Origin: Diplonema papillatum
Taxonomy: Eukaryota > Euglenozoa > Diplonemea > Diplonemida > Diplonemidae
Length of the DNA stretch: 64,000 nucleotides
Direction: 5' to 3'
Assembly (NCBI GenBank): GCA_030068145.1
Contig: JAPJBO010000098.1
Coordinates: 334,732 to 398,731, forward strand
The notes beneath the pieces are model-generated. The model searched no databases, was not told where the DNA came from, and saw only the letters and a list, made by a program, of their open reading frames with translations. Each line of letters starts with the position of its first letter. Positions within the stretch are counted from its first letter, which is position 1. Positions 59,672-64,000 of this stretch are shown piece after piece. The translations under genes were made by a program, and so were the position numbers.

Positions 59672-62600
59672 CCCAGCTTGCAACGAAACTTGGATTCTAA
59701 ACCATCTCCTGCCTATCATCGCCGAGCTTTCCAAACAAAACTAGATCCTGACTCCACCCACAACTGTCCACGTATCCCCTTCTTGAGTTCCAGAAGCTGT
59801 ACCTCGTGCTCCCCGCGGACGAACCCACACGGCCTGCTACTACTGAGATGTGGTGATATTCACCCCCACCCTGGCCCGGTGACAACAGCCTGTTACCTCG
59901 GACTTCGCTTTCTAATTTTCAACTGCAATAGCTGGGTCCGGAGACGTGACTTTATTCTGGATCTAATTGCCAAGCACGGCATTGATGTTGTACTCTTACA
60001 AGAAACCAACCTCCCCTCCGACGTTACAGTGACCGTACTTGGTTTCAACGTTGAGCAACAAGCCAGAATAATTGAACGTAACCCGGGCTCCAGCAGTCGT
60101 AGAGTAAGTGGAGGGCTAATCACCCTTGTTCGGAACACTATCGCGTACCGGCGACTTGTCTACAGCTCTCCCTGCGCCGACGATGCGACGGAACGACTTG
60201 ATGTTGAACTCGCTCTACCTGACGACCGAAGACTCTTAGCTGTCAATATCTACAAACCACCCATACCGCCCTACTCTAGACATGACTCGCGTACAGATCA
60301 CTTTGATCCTCAGTATCTCCCGTTCAGCAATGCTGTTATTGCTGGTGATTTCAACTTGCACCACCCGCTCTGGGAGGCACAATCACTTCCAAACACGCGG
60401 AGTTCGTCTCTCGCGAACTGGATCCTTTGCTCCGACCTGACTGTTTGCAACAATCCTGCTGTATCAACTCGACCACACTCGTCGACATCGCCTGACTTGG
60501 TTCTTTCACCGCACGGCCTAGATTTCACATGGAAGACGCTCGACGTAAATGGAGGTTCCGATCACGCACCAATGATTCTCAACATTCCCTCCAACCTCAC
60601 CCGTCCTACAGTGAAGCCGAAGCCGTTCAGGTGGAACAAGGCAGATTGGGAAGCTTTTGGCTCTTCTGCTGACCTACTGCTTGAAGGCCTCCCGGTCAAC
60701 GACATTGCTCAAATATCCAAACGCTTCTCGGCGTCCTTACGTGCTGCTAGGGATCGCCATATACCGACTTCGACATCCAGACGTGGTCATGCCTGGTTCA
60801 CCAGCGAAGTGCGTACTGCGATTGAAGAAAGGGATCGTCTACGCGCAGACCTTGCTGATCGTAACAGACCGCCTGATGACGTTAGAATCCAGCTCAAGGC
60901 CGCACAGCAGAAGATAAATCGCCTCATCAACCAAGCCAAGTCTGATCACATTAGCAGGACGGCAGCCTCGCTTTCCCGAACCTCCACCATGTCTGACTTT
61001 CACAGGCTAATGCAGTCCGCTGATGATGTGGAGAATGACCCTGTTATCCCACCACTCCTTATTAATGGTCAATTTGAGTATGACGACAGAGCAAAGGCAT
61101 CAGAAATGGGCAGCCACTTAGCAGCTACATGCTCAGGGCAAACGAACACTTTGCCGATTGACTCCTCTACTCACCAACTGGACTTCTCATTCCTTCCGTC
61201 GGAGCTTGACGCGGCTATTGATGAACTCAAACCTTCGACCAGCCTTGGCCCTGATGGGGTCAATAACCTGATGCTCATCCACCTTGGCGATCGCTCAAAG
61301 CAAGTTTTGTTGCGGCTGATAAACCTCACGTGGTCAAAGGGAGTTGTGCCTCCCAATTGGAAAGAGGCGCACATTCTGATGCAGATTAAACCTGGTAAGA
61401 CACCGGAGAACGTTGACTCTTATCGCCCTATCGCTTTGACAAGCTGCGTTGCGAAACTGGCAGAGAGGATGGTACTGGTTCGTCTCAACCGGGCGCTGCT
61501 GGACAGTCCAATCCACCCGTCGCAAGCAGGATTCCAGAAGGGGCGCTCCGCAGAAGAGCAAATAGGAACTGTACAACACGCTTTGGCCCAAGCACGCGTT
61601 GCAGGAAAGAAGTCTGCGCTTCTACTCCTGGATATCTCGAAGGCTTTCGACAAGGTCGATAAGACCATACTGGGAAACCAGCTTGGCGCGAAGTCCATTT
61701 CGGGACGTTTGAAACGTTGGATCTTGCACTTTCTGCATGGCCGCCGCGCGGCTGCCAAGGTGAATGGGGTACTAGGTAAATTCTTTAGCATCGTGAAAGG
61801 TGTTCCCCAGGGGACTGTGCTGGCTCCAACCCTCTTCCTCTGTTACATTGACCCGTTGGCTGAGAGACTCGAAGCCCTCATTCCCGGTCTGGTTTTCACG
61901 CTCTTTGCTGATGATCTAGCGGTTGTCTGCAGCGCCTTTTCTGATGAAGAATTGCAGACACTTGCCCAAAAAGTCACCGCTGTCGTCGATGAGTGGGCAC
62001 AGGAGTTTCAGATGGACATGTCGGTGAGCAAGACGCATCTCATCTATTACCCGGTACTTCCGTCTGATCCCATTACGACCATTGCTGTTCACTTCCCATC
62101 AACCGCTGCCAACTCCCGACTCTCGCTTCAGGTCTTCAGTGATCTCGGCCTGCATCCTTCTGATCTCATTGACGCTGCGACTTGTACATTTCGCCTCTCG
62201 GCCAAGGCAAAAAAGTTCAACGACCCACACCTCACGTCTATTGATGGCCACCGAATCCTCCAGTGCAATGGTTTAGATGTTACAAGCCTTGCAACTATCC
62301 GTGATCCGCTCTATGCCTTCCAAAACGTCCTCCTTACGTCCGCCCCGCTGCTCTCAAATGTTAGATCTGCGCGCTTCCTAGGGGTTGTCTTTGACTCGAG
62401 TCTGACGTTCACGGATCATGTCTCAAACATCCGGTTACGCTTTAACGCAAGACTGTCCAACATGAAGAGCATCGCGAACGCAATTACCTCAGCTCAATCG
62501 AGGTCACTCAGATCCCTCTACCTTGCGTACGTTCTCCCCGTCTTCCTCTATGGCATTGGCGTGTACGGTCCGTGCCTGCTGAATCATGATTTTCACCTGA

Positions 62601-62880
62601 TGAAAATGGACCACCACCGTGCCCTTCGCATCATCACAGGGCTCCCAACCTCAACATCAACGCACTCTCTCTGCCTCGAAGCTGACGTAGTTCCTCTGGA
62701 GATTTACCGCACTAAACTTTTGTGCACGCTGTATGAACGAATACGACGTCTTCCGCGAACACGTGGTCATGATATCTGTGTCAGATATCTCCCGGCACCG
62801 ACAACGTGGTCCCATGCAGCTCGTGAAGAACTCGCTTCGACTGGGCTATTGAACGTGCGTCCGCAGAATCTCTTGGCCTC
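58178..62880 (+). mobile_element. Near-intact LINE (third family): ORF1, in-frame UGA, APE endonuclease-RT
   Basis: A non-LTR retrotransposon with a long ORF1 and an endonuclease/RT ORF2, no internal frameshift and only one stop between them. Its 3' end is taken at about 62880, where the frame runs into a cgcaaac tandem and then the repeat block shared with 53.9 kb. The block-plus-CAG arrangement lies both before (53.46-56.2 kb) and after it, so block and CAG array may be the element's own 3' and 5' ends in head-to-tail copies. Confidence 0.85.
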
Positions 62881-63061
62881 GGGTTTGCGCAAACCCGCAA
62901 ACCCGCAAACCCGCACTCGGTGGCCCTGCGGGCCCCCTCGTGCATTTGATGGATTCTTAGTGCTTCGATGTGGGCCTTCTTGTCCAGGTTCGGCCTCTTG
63001 TGTGAAGAGGCCGACTCGAAAGAAAACAGGATTCAGCACACACAACGCAAACAGGAACTAG
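59678..63061 (+). CDS. LINE ORF2: APE endonuclease and reverse transcriptase
   Basis: Open from the codon group after the ORF1 stop, in the same frame as ORF1, with no ATG before the endonuclease. Motifs: LLLRCGDIHPHPGP near the start, FLIFNCNSW, VVLLQETNLP (metal Glu), AVIAGDFNLHHPLW, GGSDHAPMILNI, then RT blocks SLGPDGVNNLM, SYRPIALTS, LLLDISKAFDKV, GVPQGTVLAPTLFLCYIDPL, LFADDLAVV and the thumb RFLGVVFDSSLTF. The C-terminal region includes LYLAYVLPVFLYGIGVYGP. The last 60 or so codons (after about 62880) are read through the repeat block and are probably not native. All key EN and RT residues are present, so this copy could be active or recently so. Confidence 0.88.
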   Translation: MQRNLDSKPSPAYHRRAFQTKLDPDSTHNCPRIPFLSSRSCTSCSPRTNPHGLLLLRCGDIHPHPGPVTTACYLGLRFLIFNCNSWVRRRDFILDLIAKHGIDVVLLQETNLPSDVTVTVLGFNVEQQARIIERNPGSSSRRVSGGLITLVRNTIAYRRLVYSSPCADDATERLDVELALPDDRRLLAVNIYKPPIPPYSRHDSRTDHFDPQYLPFSNAVIAGDFNLHHPLWEAQSLPNTRSSSLANWILCSDLTVCNNPAVSTRPHSSTSPDLVLSPHGLDFTWKTLDVNGGSDHAPMILNIPSNLTRPTVKPKPFRWNKADWEAFGSSADLLLEGLPVNDIAQISKRFSASLRAARDRHIPTSTSRRGHAWFTSEVRTAIEERDRLRADLADRNRPPDDVRIQLKAAQQKINRLINQAKSDHISRTAASLSRTSTMSDFHRLMQSADDVENDPVIPPLLINGQFEYDDRAKASEMGSHLAATCSGQTNTLPIDSSTHQLDFSFLPSELDAAIDELKPSTSLGPDGVNNLMLIHLGDRSKQVLLRLINLTWSKGVVPPNWKEAHILMQIKPGKTPENVDSYRPIALTSCVAKLAERMVLVRLNRALLDSPIHPSQAGFQKGRSAEEQIGTVQHALAQARVAGKKSALLLLDISKAFDKVDKTILGNQLGAKSISGRLKRWILHFLHGRRAAAKVNGVLGKFFSIVKGVPQGTVLAPTLFLCYIDPLAERLEALIPGLVFTLFADDLAVVCSAFSDEELQTLAQKVTAVVDEWAQEFQMDMSVSKTHLIYYPVLPSDPITTIAVHFPSTAANSRLSLQVFSDLGLHPSDLIDAATCTFRLSAKAKKFNDPHLTSIDGHRILQCNGLDVTSLATIRDPLYAFQNVLLTSAPLLSNVRSARFLGVVFDSSLTFTDHVSNIRLRFNARLSNMKSIANAITSAQSRSLRSLYLAYVLPVFLYGIGVYGPCLLNHDFHLMKMDHHRALRIITGLPTSTSTHSLCLEADVVPLEIYRTKLLCTLYERIRRLPRTRGHDICVRYLPAPTTWSHAAREELASTGLLNVRPQNLLASGLRKPANPQTRTRWPCGPPRAFDGFLVLRCGPSCPGSASCVKRPTRKKTGFSTHNANRN

Positions 63062-63390
63062 AAGAAGAAAAGAAATTCACAAGATGGTTCGGGTCGGAGT
63101 TGTGCTTGAAAAATCTGGTGTTCGAGAGTTCGTGTGGAAGCAGTTTGCAGACGAGGTCATGAAGTCCAAGAAGCTGGCCATCAAAGGCCCCGGAATTCTC
63201 AATGGGTGGTCTTGGGGTTGGGGGACAAAATCTGACTTGCCACCTCCTCGCGGTGTCCCCTGGAAACGTGTTTTTCGAAACGCGGCCAAGGCAAGCAGTT
63301 CCTTTGCTGTGGGTGAAAGCCCCTAACTTCGTATCTGGCCTCCGAGCTGCGCACCTACTCTTCCCAGGCGTAAAAAGGTCGTCAAGAAAG
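62880..63390 (+). repeat. Third copy of the repeated block
   Basis: Starts with three cgcaaac repeats and is nearly identical to parts of 53947-54200 and 54430-54640. Here gaagcagtttgcagacgag links directly to gtcatgaagtccaag, where the 54-kb copy has its 240-bp insertion. It continues into the terminal CAG array. Confidence 0.88.
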
Positions 63391-64000
63391 CAGCAGCAGC
63401 AAGGCAGCAGCAACAAGGCAGCAGCGGCAAGGCAGCAGCAGAAGCAAGACAGCAGCGGCAAGACACCAGCAGCAAGGCAGCAGCAGCAAGGCAGCAGCAG
63501 CAGCAAGGCAGCAGCAGCAAGGCAGCAGCAGCAAGGCAGCAGCAGCAAGGCAGCAGCAGCAAGGCAGCAGCAGCAAGGCAGCAGCAGCAAGGCAGCAGCA
63601 GCAAGGCAGCAGCAGCAAGGCAGCAGCAGAAAGGCAGCAGCAGCAAGGCAGCAGCAGCAAGGCAGCAGCAGCAAGGCAGCAGCGGCAAGGCAACAGCGGC
63701 AAGGGCGGCAGCATCACGATAGCAGCGGCAAGGCGGCATCAGCAAGGCAGCAGCAGCAGCAAGGCAGCCGCGGCAAGGCAGCAGCAGCAAGGCAGCAGCA
63801 GCAACAAGGCAGCCGCGGCAAGGCAGCAGCAGCAAGGCAGCAGCAGCAACAAGGCAGCAGCGGCAAGGCAGCAGCAGAAGCAAGACAGCTGCGGGAAGAC
63901 ACCAGCAGCAAGGCAGCAGCGGCAAGGCAACAGCGGCAAGTCGGCAGCGGCACGACAGCAGCGGCAAGGCGGCATCTGGAAGGCAGCCGCGGCAAGGCAG
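63390..64000 (+). repeat. CAG-rich array at the window edge
   Basis: The same GCAGCAGCAAG-type array as 54640-56240, including a very regular run of a 12-bp unit (ggcagcagcagcaa) at 63490-63680. It continues beyond the window. Confidence 0.92.

Overview
The window is nuclear DNA of a eukaryote. Protein genes are split by GT-AG introns, intergenic and intronic space is crowded with retrotransposons and inverted-repeat elements, and there are long (GT)n and (CAG)-rich arrays. The host genes (a kinesin, VPS53 of the GARP/EARP tether, a CHY-type RING ubiquitin ligase, a cyclic-nucleotide-binding K+ channel and a Cache-type receptor with a cyclase-like domain) point to a protist with a complex signalling repertoire. 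I cannot fix the phylum from sequence alone; an alveolate or stramenopile-like protist is a guess.

Layout. 1-1048: nothing recognised. 1049-2878: three-exon RCHY1/Pirh2-like E3 ligase. 4805-12289: kinesin of six or seven exons with a 3.6-kb first intron full of short repeats. 14514-15683: small two-part unknown gene. 16374-16968: short mobile element with a tRNA-like module, ending 66 bp before the channel gene. 17035-22063: two-exon cyclic-nucleotide-binding K+ channel; its intron holds one inverted-repeat element nested in another. 24292-38921: three-exon Cache/transmembrane/cyclase-like receptor. Its last intron (11.8 kb) carries three antisense LINE copies, each abutting (GT/CA)n tracts. 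40983-46710: long relative of the short element at 16.4 kb, containing a rearranged LINE relic, a perfect hairpin and a zinc-motif relic. 46884-48156: element with about 178-bp inverted repeats, ending 80 bp before VPS53 (48236-52611, three exons). 52998-58177: minisatellite, repeated blocks and CAG-rich arrays. 58178-62880: near-intact LINE whose ORF1 and ORF2 are in one frame, separated by a single UGA. 62880-64000: repeat block and CAG array again, reaching the window edge.

All five host genes and the small unknown gene lie on the + strand. The K+ channel with a cyclic-nucleotide pocket and the receptor with a cyclase fold are neighbours, but the cyclase fold has lost several catalytic residues, so a direct receptor-to-channel cNMP circuit is not supported by this copy. 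The strongest new-looking system is the LINE family joined at both ends to (CA)n. It has APE endonuclease, reverse transcriptase with a YVDD box, an archaeal-type RNase H and a C-terminal pair of CX2HX4CX2CX9CC motifs, and it probably targets CA microsatellites.
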